Source of the DNA: Trachelipus rathkii
Taxonomy: Eukaryota > Arthropoda > Malacostraca > Isopoda > Trachelipodidae
Direction of reading: 5' to 3'
Length of the DNA stretch: 15,000 nucleotides
Assembly (NCBI GenBank): GCA_015478945.1
Contig: JABUQX010088639.1
Coordinates: forward strand, 1 to 15,000
In this document: positions 8,171-15,000 of the stretch, piece after piece
Numbering within the stretch: position 1 is the stretch's first letter
Layout of the letters: each line of letters starts with the position of its first letter
The notes under the pieces: generated by a model
Database searches by the model: none
Seen by the model: the letters and a program-made list of their open reading frames with translations, nothing else
Told to the model about the DNA's origin: nothing
Position numbers and translations under genes: made by a program

Positions 8171-8958
8171 AAGTTTAATTGTGGGATGTACTGAAAGAGA
8201 GAGTGTTTATCCTTGTTAAGGAAAATAGTGAATGATGTTGCAACTACTTGTGAGGAATGTCAGAAAGGAAAGTATCAGAAAATGTATGTGAAACCTCCTG
8301 TGTTACGAATGGATGTGAGTGAACCTTTTGAGTTAGTAGTGATTGATGTGTTTCTTTGCCAGTAACTGCGAGTGGGTATGTAGGAATGGTGGTGATGGTG
8401 GATCACAAAAGTAAGTTTGCGTATGCTGTGCCGGTGAAGAATAAGACTAGTGCGAATGTGGCTAGGGTGGTAAGGGAAGTTTTGTTGCCGATGTGTGTAT
8501 GTAAACAGAAGCGAATGTTGTGTGATAATGGACCGGAGTTTGTAGGGCAGGCGTTTGAGCAAATGTTGAATGATTGGGGCATTGAACATGTGAGAACGAC
8601 GCCCATATATGCCGAGTTCGAATGGGTTAGCGGAGAGAACTATTCGGACGTTGAGTGAGATGTTACGAATGATGAGTGAAAGAGAATGATTGGGATTATT
8701 GGTTAGGAAGGGTGTTGTGGGCTTATAATATGACGGTGCATAGAGCAACTGGTATGTCTCCTTGTATGTATGTGATGAATTTCGAGAGGTTTGTGAAACC
8801 CAGGCTTGGGTTACCTGAAGGTGATAGGGACGTTTGGAGAAAGGGTAGCTTAAAGTTTGCCAGTTTTAAGGTAGGGGATAAGGTTTTGAAGGAAGTGATT
8901 GAAAAGGGCGGGTTGAACGTGAGTATAAGATGAGAGAAAAGTTTGGGGACCGTATGTT
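8090..8958 (+). pseudogene. pol: Integrase of pol (zinc finger, DDE core, GPY module), frame-broken
   Basis: Integrase inserts the cDNA. About 8155-8275 encodes a zinc-finger-like stretch with MAHGKFNCG and, after a frame change, CEECQKGK. The second His of the usual HHCC seems to be Asn. The core shows ELVVIDV (Asp codon 8345-8347), then frame 1 from 8356 with GMVVMVDHKSKFAYAV and LCDNGPEF (Asp codon 8524-8526). The Glu lies in AERTIRTL (codon 8633-8635), which reads in another frame. The second Asp and the Glu are 109 bases apart: exactly D(35)E plus one base, a one-base insertion near 8616. Frame 0 from 8676 carries DWDYWLGRVLWAYN and FKVGDKV. GPYVVKRV (GPY at 8947-8955) lies in frame 1. 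At least four frame changes disrupt the gene. Confidence 0.92.
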
Positions 8959-9152
8959 GTGAAAAGGGTTATGTCTAATGGGGTTAGTTATGTGTTTGGA
9001 AAGTGGTGAGAATGGATAGTATGAATGAGTTTACGGGCCTATCAGGTACAGTGAGGCATGGAGGGAACCTCCAGTTATCTAAAGATTCAATCCCGTATAT
9101 AAGTTTCTGTGTGAATGAGGATATTTGGATGAGAATGGGATATAGTGGATGA

Positions 9153-9326
9153 TTTTGGTTGAAGGGGAAAGAGTTAGTGTTGGTGGAAGAGATACCGAAG
9201 GAAAAGCGTAAAAGTGGATTGTCGGGTAATGTGAATAGGTTAAAGGTGTTATTTGACGATGATAATGAGAATGATGAGTATTTTCAGGGTTTTGGTGGGA
9301 CAATGGGAATAACGAGCAGAGTTTAA
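9153..9326 (+). pseudogene. Post-integrase pol fragment, acidic, unrecognised
   Basis: This 57-codon open stretch in frame 0 lies between the GPY module and the C-terminal tail. It contains LVLVEEIPKEKRKSG and an acidic run LFDDDNENDEYFQGFGG. It begins after TGA 9150 and ends at TAA 9324. It has the same purine-rich, C-poor composition as pol and lacks a start codon of its own, so it is read as a broken part of the pol C-terminus. Confidence 0.45.
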
Positions 9327-9340
9327 GGAAAAGTACCTAC

Positions 9341-9700
9341 ACAGTTTGCAAGTTTCCGTTGAATGAAAATGAGAGTGTGTTAGCAGGATTGAGAAATATC
9401 AGAGATAGGAGTGTGCATATGGAAGTGGATGATTTGAGTAAATTTTGTGTGGAATTGGATGAAGTAGTGAATATTATAAAGGCGAATGCTAGGATGAGAG
9501 AGATCGAGAAAGAGATTGCAGAAATGTCTGAGCTATTACCTAGGGGAGGAAGTGTGAATGAAGTAGTAGAGGTATGTGATGAAAGAACGGATGGTGGGGA
9601 GACTAAACCCAGTGAACAAGTGATGGAATATGAGAAACCGTTTACTAGGAGTAGAGGTGTTGTAAAAGAGTATGATTGGGTGATGACAACGGCGTTATAA
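9341..9700 (+). pseudogene. C-terminal tail of pol, acidic and probably helical
   Basis: A frame-2 open stretch encodes about 118 residues and ends at TAA 9698-9700, 53 bases before the 3' LTR. The middle, SKFCVELDEVVNIIKANARMREIEKEIAEMSELL (quoted here only as its outline of Leu/Ile and Glu/Lys spacing), looks like a short amphipathic or coiled-coil helix. The end PFTRSRGVVKEYDWV resembles the basic Arg-Ser-Gly motif that closes many gypsy Pol or coat tails. There is no transmembrane segment or signal peptide, so it is not an envelope protein. It has no ATG at its head and is best read as the last piece of the broken pol frame. Confidence 0.5.
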
Positions 9701-9740
9701 ATGAGTGGTGATTGTTGGGGTTAGAATTATGAGACAAACT

Positions 9741-9753
9741 TAGGTAGGAGGGA
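9741..9753 (+). other. Polypurine tract (plus-strand primer)
   Basis: TAGGTAGGAGGGA immediately precedes the TGT of the 3' LTR and is nearly all purine from 9742. RNase H-resistant tracts in this position prime plus-strand cDNA synthesis. It is shorter and less pure than many, but its position is exact. Confidence 0.8.
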
Positions 9754-11846
9754 TGTGGGGGTTTGGCTATTTAGTTTTGTAGGATTTTTTTTATTATGTC
9801 TCATAATTGATTCTCTTTTTTTTCTCTCTTAGGGTTGATTGCATTGAAAGGGAGAAAAAGATGTTGAGTCTGCCTGAAAGAAGAATGACCTTCAACCAAC
9901 AAGGAGAGTTCCCGGATATTCAGTGGGGGAATTTTAATAAAAGTGTATTAGTGCGATTTTTAAAATTTAAAAGATTAAAGAATTGGGGGGGTATTATTTA
10001 AATTAAATTAAAATTCAATTTTATTGATTTAATTATACAAGTAAGCTTTAATTTGCTTTTTTGATTTCAAATATAGCAAATATAGAGAATTTAATTTATT
10101 TTGGAATTGAATTAAAAGGATTAAAATTATATGGTTTACATTTACGGATTTAAAATTAAAGAAAGGATTCGGATTTTTGTAATGGGACCGGATCTATATA
10201 AGGAATGGTAAACGGGATTCGTTCGGATGTCTCAGGTCAAAGGATTGTCGGATGAATGTGGATTTGCTCGCTATTTAGATTTCTAGGGTAAGGGTAATTA
10301 TTGTTTGCCTTAATTATTTTAATGGTTGATACATTGATTAATATTCTTTTTATTTTTATTGCTATCTTACTATTTGGCTATTATCATTTTTATTAGTAGT
10401 AGTTTACTGTCTTGTTATAGATCTGGAGTATTGGTACATACTGGACTGGTAATCTCAAGGTCAGGGTACTGCGGTTTGGAATTTTGAATTAACATTTGTG
10501 GAAAAGGAAAACAAAAAACTGGTCAACACCATTGGCCAGGTAGCCACTAATTATTATTTTTTGTTTGTATTCATTTTTCTAATTTGAGTAATTGCATTTT
10601 TGAATTTTAACTTTTAGTCTTGAATTAAAATGTTAATGTTAAAGTTTGATTTTTAAATTTATGAATTTATGATATTTTAATTGGTTAATTACTTACTACT
10701 TAATTACTTATTTAATACTTAAATTCAGGTTAGGATTTCTTTATTTATTATTTACCTTTTATTTTTATTTTTTTATATGTATGTCATGTTAGGATTTGTT
10801 TATTTTTTTTCTCATTCCAGTTTTTTTCTGTGGCTTGACTTCTTTTGGCAGTAGGGATTTGGATTGCTGATGATATTGGATTTTGGAATAGGAAACGGAA
10901 AGGGAACAGGATTAAAAGACCTGTATCTCACCTTTATATACTTCGAACCTTTAAATTATGACTGAATTGACTTTTAAAATTATAATTGGAAATTATAAAA
11001 TTTAACGTGACATTTGAAATTAAGAAAAAGAGAAAAACATTTACCAAATTTTGAAAAACGACAAACTAATAGTAAAGTAAGAAAATAAGTAAAACCTAAG
11101 ACGAAACGTAAAAGACAAACTAAAAGGATAAGTGAAAAAAAGGGAAAATTAAACATTTTGAAAATTTGAAAATCATTTAGAAAAATTAGAAAAACATTTC
11201 GAAAGATTTAACAATTAAAAATTCGAACATAAAACTGAAAGTATAGTGAATTGGCGGCCAATTATTAAAACTAAAACTATTTTAGTATTTACAAAAACTA
11301 TATAACGAATAAATTGATAAAACCTATTAACAAAGTAAAGTTGACAAAAACTATTTGAAATTTAAATTGAACATTGCGAAAAATTGATTTTTTTCATATA
11401 TTTAATATTTTTTTATTAAATCTATCGGTTATTATATTTATATGTCTGTGATTTCTATGTGGTGTAGGGTTAAGGTTATCTTGGTTAACATGGTGGTTAA
11501 TACTGTATAAGGTAGAGGGTATGTTGTAGTGATTGGTAGAGGTAAACTGTAGTAAGCGGTGTTGGGTTAAGAGGTATTAGGATACCATTTGGTGTAGGTA
11601 GGTTTGGTATTTTACTATATTTTGAGTGTTAATTAATAAGTACATAAAAATACAGAGTGTGATAAATATATTAATATTGTAATAAATATATTATTTCTTT
11701 ATTAAATTTACTCGTTTTTTTTAATAAATTTAAGGTGTATGGACCTTTTCTTTGTGTCCCTTTTATCTGTCCTGGAAGGCAGCCTCACTTCCTAATCTTT
11801 CAACTTGTAGTCCTGGTTTTTATTTCTTATAGTAAAATCCGCTACA
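9754..11846 (+). repeat. 3' long terminal repeat
   Basis: This is a direct copy of 310-2404, 2093 bases long, bounded by TGT and ACA. It has long near-identical blocks, for example the first 200 bases, about 10130-10440 and 10850-11400. Other blocks are replaced or indel-rich relative to the 5' copy: about 10030-10110, 10445-10510, 10715-10760 and 11500-11650. The TATA-like box is at 10195-10202 and the polyadenylation hexamer at 11723-11728. A 64-residue frame near its start (9807-10001) follows a pyrimidine tract and AG but is not a supported gene. Confidence 0.93.
10195..10202 (+). promoter_or_regulatory. TATA-like box in 3' LTR
   Basis: TATATAAG is in the same context as in the 5' LTR. 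In an intact element it would be silent or drive read-out transcription into flanking DNA. The motif is conserved but activity is only inferred. Confidence 0.45.
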
Positions 11847-11927
11847 TATTTGTGGCGCCCAACGTGGGGCTGTCTCGAAGGACAGGTGAGGGGACGTAGT
11901 GTAAAGTAATAAAGTAGAAAGTAGAAT
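11847..11927 (+). other. Duplicate primer binding site and leader fragment after the 3' LTR
   Basis: TATTTG, the same 18-base primer binding site (11853-11870) and about 57 bases resembling the leader at 2429-2504 follow the 3' LTR. They keep GGCTGTCTCGAA and GGTGAGGGG(G)ACGT. Similarity fades after GTAGAAT (11927), where sequence matching the inverted-repeat arm takes over. An LTR should be followed by host DNA, so this is the start of a second, truncated internal region, as in a tandem dimer or recombinant. Confidence 0.88.
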
Positions 11928-12145
11928 CCCAAATTTATTTATTTTTTACTGTTGGTCAGTACTATTGAGTACTACATTCCCTGAAAAGGAGAACTTCCAC
12001 TTTTGAGTTTAATAGGTTAAATCTGGCACCCTTAGCTACTTTTAGCTACTTTTTTGTTTTTGTTGTTGCAGGGCTGTGTTTGGTGTGTTTATATGGGTTT
12101 CTGATGTCCCTGAGTAGATTCCCATGGTTTCCGAGTTGATTGGTC

Positions 12146-12400
12146 ACCCCGTTCAAGGGTGAGGGGGGTTGAGCCCCCTAAATACTGTTAATGCTCGTAG
12201 ATGGATGAAATTCGATGAGTGCATTGAAGAGGGTGAATGAAATAGAATCCTGATGTTAAGTCAAGTGGCGGAGCACATGAACCGGAGCCAGAGCCTGATC
12301 CGGAGCCAGATTGGAAAAGTGTTTAGAAAAGTGGATCTGTATTATGGTCAACCTGTCAATGTAGATGATATTCAAATTGCACAGCCATTTTATCTGGAAA
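12146..12400 (+). repeat. Internal direct repeat, copy 1
   Basis: About 255 bases, from ACCCCGTTCAAGGGTGAGGG to TATCTGGAAA, recur at 12722-12965 with an offset near 576. Copy 1 contains 12 extra bases (TTTAGAAAAGTG) after GGAAAAGTG. Both contain the motif ACATGAACCG and a tandem-like run of CGGAGCCAG. Confidence 0.88.
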
Positions 12401-12422
12401 TTGAGGGTTCCAAGACCCTCAA
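12401..12422 (+). repeat. Hairpin motif 1 of 5
   Basis: TTGAGGGT and ACCCTCAA form a perfect 8-bp stem with a 6-base loop. Related hairpins lie at 12655-12676, 13077-13097, 13611-13632 and 13865-13886. A G/C-rich stretch follows each of four of these; the one near 13077 instead runs into TA repeats. Confidence 0.75.
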
Positions 12423-12686
12423 ATAAACCTGAGGACCCCCGTGAGCGCGACCCCAACTCAAAAGCACTAAGTACATGACAGAGAAGACAAAGGAAGATGG
12501 AAGAAGGAAAAAGAAAGAAGTCTCATAAGCTGAAGCGAATGAGTCATTGTAGGTGTCCGTATCTGCTCCGGTGCAGTATAGAGTTAGTAAACATGTGCTT
12601 AGCACCTTAATAGTGGTGTTAATTTCTATGTTTTCAACGACGTAGATTCCTTATTTGAGGGTTTCAAAACTCTCAAAGATGCCAGA

Positions 12687-12706
12687 GGACCCCCCTGAGG
12701 GGGTCC
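12687..12706 (+). repeat. G/C palindrome in left arm
   Basis: GGACCCCC and GGGGGTCC form a perfect 8-bp stem around CTGA. The right arm has the equivalent GATCCCCTCAGGGGGGTCC near 13581-13600, slightly degraded. Strong short stems like this recur through both arms. Confidence 0.75.
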
Positions 12707-12721
12707 CCCATTGAAAAGCAT

Positions 12722-12965
12722 ACCCCGTTCAAGGGTGAGGGGGTTGAGCCCCCCAAAAACCTGGAAATGCTGGTAGATGAATGAAATTTGATGAGTGCAT
12801 AGAAGAGGGTGAATTAAATAAAATCCTGTTGTTTAAGTTAAGTGACAGAGCACATGAACCGAAGCCAGAGCCTGATCCGGAGCCAGATTGGAAAAGTGGA
12901 TCTGTATTATGGTCACCCTGTCAATGTAGCTGATACTCAAATTGCACAGTCATTTTATCTGGAAA
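12722..12965 (+). repeat. Internal direct repeat, copy 2
   Basis: This second copy of 12146-12400 lies just inside the inner limit of the inverted-repeat arm. It carries a TAA where copy 1 has CAA just before the GTG(A/G)C(A/G)GAGCAC block. A 99-codon frame (12842-13141) covers it and runs on into TA repeats. I do not consider it a gene. Confidence 0.88.
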
Positions 12966-13121
12966 ATAAGTGGGGCTGTTCTCGACAGAGCGCCAGCAAA
13001 AAAAACACTATCACTATAAGAGTTAAAGGAGAAAAAGTGGTGAAAGTGGAAAGTTACATGACCGCGGTATTAACCTTTGAGAGTACTGAAACTCTCATAA
13101 TCAGAATCTACATCCTTGAAA
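12966..13121. other. Centre of the foldback-like element, left side
   Basis: This A-rich spacer has no recognised gene. Bases 13077-13126 (TTTGAGAGTACTGAAACTCTC onward, then GAATCTACATCC) resemble 13607-13656 of the right arm in the same orientation. They are therefore inverted relative to the left arm, so pieces of right-arm sequence occur inside the left half. Confidence 0.5.
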
Positions 13122-13245
13122 ATATATATATATATATATAATATATATATACGGTAATAATATATAATATATATATATATTATATTTATATATATATATA
13201 AATATATATAATATATATATATATATTATATAATATATATATATA
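13122..13245. repeat. (TA)n microsatellite
   Basis: About 124 bases are almost only A and T in TA steps, broken by a single ACGGTAAT island and a few AA or TT slips. The tract lies at the symmetry centre of the inverted-repeat element. It is self-complementary and could extrude a cruciform. Confidence 0.95.
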
Positions 13246-13267
13246 AGGGTACCAATATTATGGTATA

Positions 13268-13354
13268 TCATGTTACCGAATTGACACAACGGCGCTGTTT
13301 TGTGGCAATTTGGTGATAGTACATGTTTCACCAAATTGACACAACGGGCGCTGT
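13268..13354. repeat. Short direct repeat and hairpin beside the TA tract
   Basis: ACCGAATTGACACAACGGCG (13275) recurs as ACCAAATTGACACAACGGGC (13330), 55 bases on. Between them GTGGCAATTTGGTGA (13302-13316) pairs with TCACCAAATTGACAC (13328-13342), 14 of 15 positions, around an 11-base loop. The unit CCAAATTGACAC is thus present in both orientations. Confidence 0.8.
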
Positions 13355-13566
13355 GTGGTCACCTACAATGACTATTTGCTTTGTCACATGTAACTTCTTT
13401 TCACTCCTTTCTTCTTCCTTGGCTTACGTACTCTGGTTTTTCTTCTGACTCTTATGCTCTACCAAGTTAACGCCTCCTGCCGGATCAGTGGCCCCACTGT
13501 TGCTCATTTTCTCTGTCCTATGAACTTCTTTTTTTTTTTTTGTTCCTTCCTCTGTCATGCACTGTG
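13355..13566. other. Centre of the foldback-like element, right side
   Basis: This pyrimidine-rich spacer has no recognised gene. Bases about 13362-13420 (CTACAATGACTATTTGCTT, then TTCT/CCTT runs) resemble 13733-13800 (CTACAATGACTCATTTGCTT) in the same orientation. It is therefore a diverged direct repeat within the right half, mirroring the direct repeats of the left half. Confidence 0.5.
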
Positions 13567-14757
13567 TGCTTTTCAATGGGGGATCCCCTCAGGGGGGTCC
13601 TCTTGCATCTTTGAGAGTTTTAAAACCCTCAAATAAGGAATCTACGTCTTTGAAAACATAGAAATTAACACCACTATTAAGGTGCTAAGCACATGTTTAC
13701 TAACTCTATACTGCACCGGAGCAGACACGGACCCTACAATGACTCATTTGCTTCAGCTTATGAGACTTTTTCTTTTTCCTTCTTCCATCTTCCTTCATCT
13801 TCTCTGTCATGTACTCAGTGGCTTTTGAGTTGGGGTCGCGCTCACGGGGGTCCTCAGGTTTAATTTGAGGGTCTTGGAACCCTCAATTCGAGATCTACAG
13901 CATTAAAAACATATATAAAGACACTTCATTTGACTATGATCCAGAATTTCATCTAAGCTCCGGATCCGGCTCAGGCCTCCAGCTCGGGATCAAGGCTTAG
14001 GCCCAGCTCCGATTCATGTGCTCCGCCACTTGACTTAACATCAGATCTGTTTCATTCACCCTCTCAATTGCACCATCAAATTTCATCATCTACGAGATTA
14101 ACAGTATTATAGGGGAGTCAACCCCCCAACCCCTTGAACGGGGTGACCAATCAACTCGGAAACCCATGGAATTACTCAGGAACATCAGAAACCCAGTATA
14201 AAACACACCAAATCACAGCCCTGCACAACAAATACAAACAAGTAGCTAAAGTAGCTAAGCGGTGCCAGATTGTACCTAATTAACTCAGAAAGTGGAGTTC
14301 TCCTTTCAGGGAATGTATAACTCAAATAGTACTGACTAACAGTAAAAAAATAAATTATTGGCAATTTTTTTTTTTTTAATAATTTTTTATTAAAAAAAAA
14401 AAATTTTTTCAGAAGGGCTGTAGCAATAAAATTTATAACACATAATTTCAAAAAAATAGTATTCATTTTAAACAGAAACATATTATCTTTTTAAAATAAA
14501 AGAAAACCGCATCAAACTATCTTGAACCGTTCCGGAGATACAGCACTTTAAATTTTTTGTCGAAAATCAAAATTGAAAATGGTACAGGGGTTGCCATCTT
14601 TGGTGGCCTATATCTTGGCTCAAAATGTTTTTGGGCAAAACAAAAAATACGTGTATCTTAATTTTTCCTGAATTTTAACATATGTCAATTCAAAAACATC
14701 TGAGACTATGAAGGTAACATTTTTCCTTTGCCTGCCTGAATTGACATGGAATACAGC
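13567..14757 (-). repeat. Right arm of long inverted repeat (foldback-like element)
   Basis: The reverse complement matches 11928-12720 (inner part) and 1-309 (outer part). It has not been split by a retrotransposon and so records the pre-insertion structure. Bases 14362-14442, including long A and T runs (about 14369-14408), have no counterpart in the left arm. Bases about 13887-13990 replace a different block in the left arm. Its outer limit may lie slightly beyond 14757, because the left arm is cut off by the window edge. No coding frame is credible. Confidence 0.85.
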
Positions 14758-14947
14758 ACCCATATATTATCATATAACCGGTTTTCCCCTCCGTGACCGG
14801 CTTTCCCCCATTTTACGGTATATATATATATATATTGAGACGGATTTCATCTATGTCTTGTTTTTCTCCCTACAGATATTTGTGAATTTTGAACGTTTTG
14901 GAAATAAAATCTAAAAGAGAAAGAAAAAAAAAAACGGAAAACCAAAC

Positions 14948-14982
<35 letters not shown>

Positions 14983-15000
14983 ATAATATTTTTAACAGAA
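14758..15000. other. Right flank: TA run, AATAAA and long A tract
   Basis: The flank contains a short (TA)n run (about 14818-14837). A splice-acceptor-like pyrimidine tract ending CTCCCTACAG (to about 14874) follows, then GGAAATAAAATC, an A-rich stretch and a 33-base A run (14949-14981). The layout of AATAAA followed by poly(A) resembles the 3' end of a retroposed transcript, but nothing upstream can be recognised as its body. No gene is called. Confidence 0.4.

Larger units (their letters stand above)
310..11927 (+). mobile_element. Ty3/gypsy-type LTR retrotransposon, pol degenerate, atypical right end
   Basis: A single plus-strand element contains LTR, primer binding site, gag, protease, RT, RNase H, extra domains, integrase, polypurine tract and LTR. 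The order protease-RT-RNase H-integrase and a GPY motif at the integrase C-terminus place it in the Ty3/gypsy group by established criteria. It sits in the left arm of a long inverted repeat. Comparison with the intact right arm shows about 80 bases of that arm (14362-14442) missing at the insertion. The right boundary is not an LTR end: a second primer binding site and leader fragment follow the 3' LTR before host sequence resumes. No target-site duplication is visible. No env-like membrane protein is present between integrase and the 3' LTR. Confidence 0.93.
11928..12720 (+). repeat. Left arm of long inverted repeat, proximal part
   Basis: This continues the arm interrupted at 309 and pairs with the reverse complement of about 13567-14362. 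Shared blocks include ACATTCCCTGAAA, GGTCACCCCGTTCAAGGG, AAGTCAAGTGGCGGAGCACA and TAGTGGTGTTAATTTC. The arms differ in one replaced block: about 12290-12400 here has no counterpart in the other arm, which instead carries about 13887-13990. The region includes G/C-rich hairpins but no credible gene. A 57-codon frame from ATG 12253 to TAA 12423 exists and is partly repeated at 12842, but the changes between copies are mostly replacement changes. Confidence 0.85.

Noticed and set aside
9702..9753. Possible env gene between pol and the 3' LTR
   Set aside because: Only about 50 bases separate the last pol frame from the LTR, and no signal peptide or transmembrane segment is seen in the post-integrase frames.
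12401..12422. Hairpin read as a bacterial intrinsic terminator
   Set aside because: There is no T run following the stem, and the context is eukaryotic repeat DNA with related hairpins in both orientations.
12842..13141. 99-codon plus-strand frame, partly repeated at 12253-12425
   Set aside because: Between the two copies four of five codon changes in the shared block alter the residue, one copy has a stop upstream of the shared part, and the frame ends by running into the TA microsatellite. This looks like non-coding repeat DNA.
14185..14481. 98-codon minus-strand frame in the right arm
   Set aside because: It is composed largely of Lys/Phe runs from A and T tracts, and the corresponding left arm lacks the central part.
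1..15000. CRISPR array or bacterial operon
   Set aside because: No regularly spaced short repeats with unique spacers are present. The repeats are long, nested or microsatellite, and the coding content is a eukaryotic LTR element.

Overview
The window looks like repeat-rich, AT-rich nuclear DNA from an animal. The host cannot be named from this sequence. No ordinary host gene, rRNA, tRNA or CRISPR array is visible. Almost everything belongs to two mobile elements, one nested inside the other.

Outer element: bases 1-309 and 11928-12720 together form one arm of a very long inverted repeat. Its partner arm is 13567-14757 on the opposite strand. Taken without the insertion, this is a foldback-like element of about 3.1 kb. 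It has arms of about 1.1-1.2 kb, internal direct repeats, many G/C-rich hairpins and a (TA)n-rich centre (about 13122-13245). It encodes no recognisable transposase. Position 1 already lies in the arm, so its left end is outside the window.

Inner element: a plus-strand Ty3/gypsy-type LTR retrotransposon (310-11927) interrupts the left arm. Its parts in order are: 5' LTR (310-2404), primer binding site (2411-2428), leader, intact gag with five CCHC zinc knuckles (2656-4554), a probable -1 frameshift signal (4536-4579), and retropepsin (4542-5102). A frame-broken pol follows: PR-RT linker, reverse transcriptase, RNase H, an OTU-like cysteine-protease region, a second retropepsin-like domain, integrase with a GPY motif, and an acidic C-terminal tail. 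The element closes with a polypurine tract (9741-9753) and the 3' LTR (9754-11846). A second primer binding site and about 57 bases of leader follow the 3' LTR, so the right end is not a normal LTR end.

How it would have worked: a full-length LTR transcript would be primed by tRNA-Lys. It would give Gag, plus Gag-Pro(-Pol) by -1 slippage at G GGA AAC. Protease would mature the particle, RT/RNase H would make cDNA and integrase would insert it. The present copy has an intact gag and protease frame, but pol is split over all three frames by many indels and stops. It is probably not autonomous. The most unusual observation is the domain order RNase H - OTU-like - second aspartic protease - integrase.
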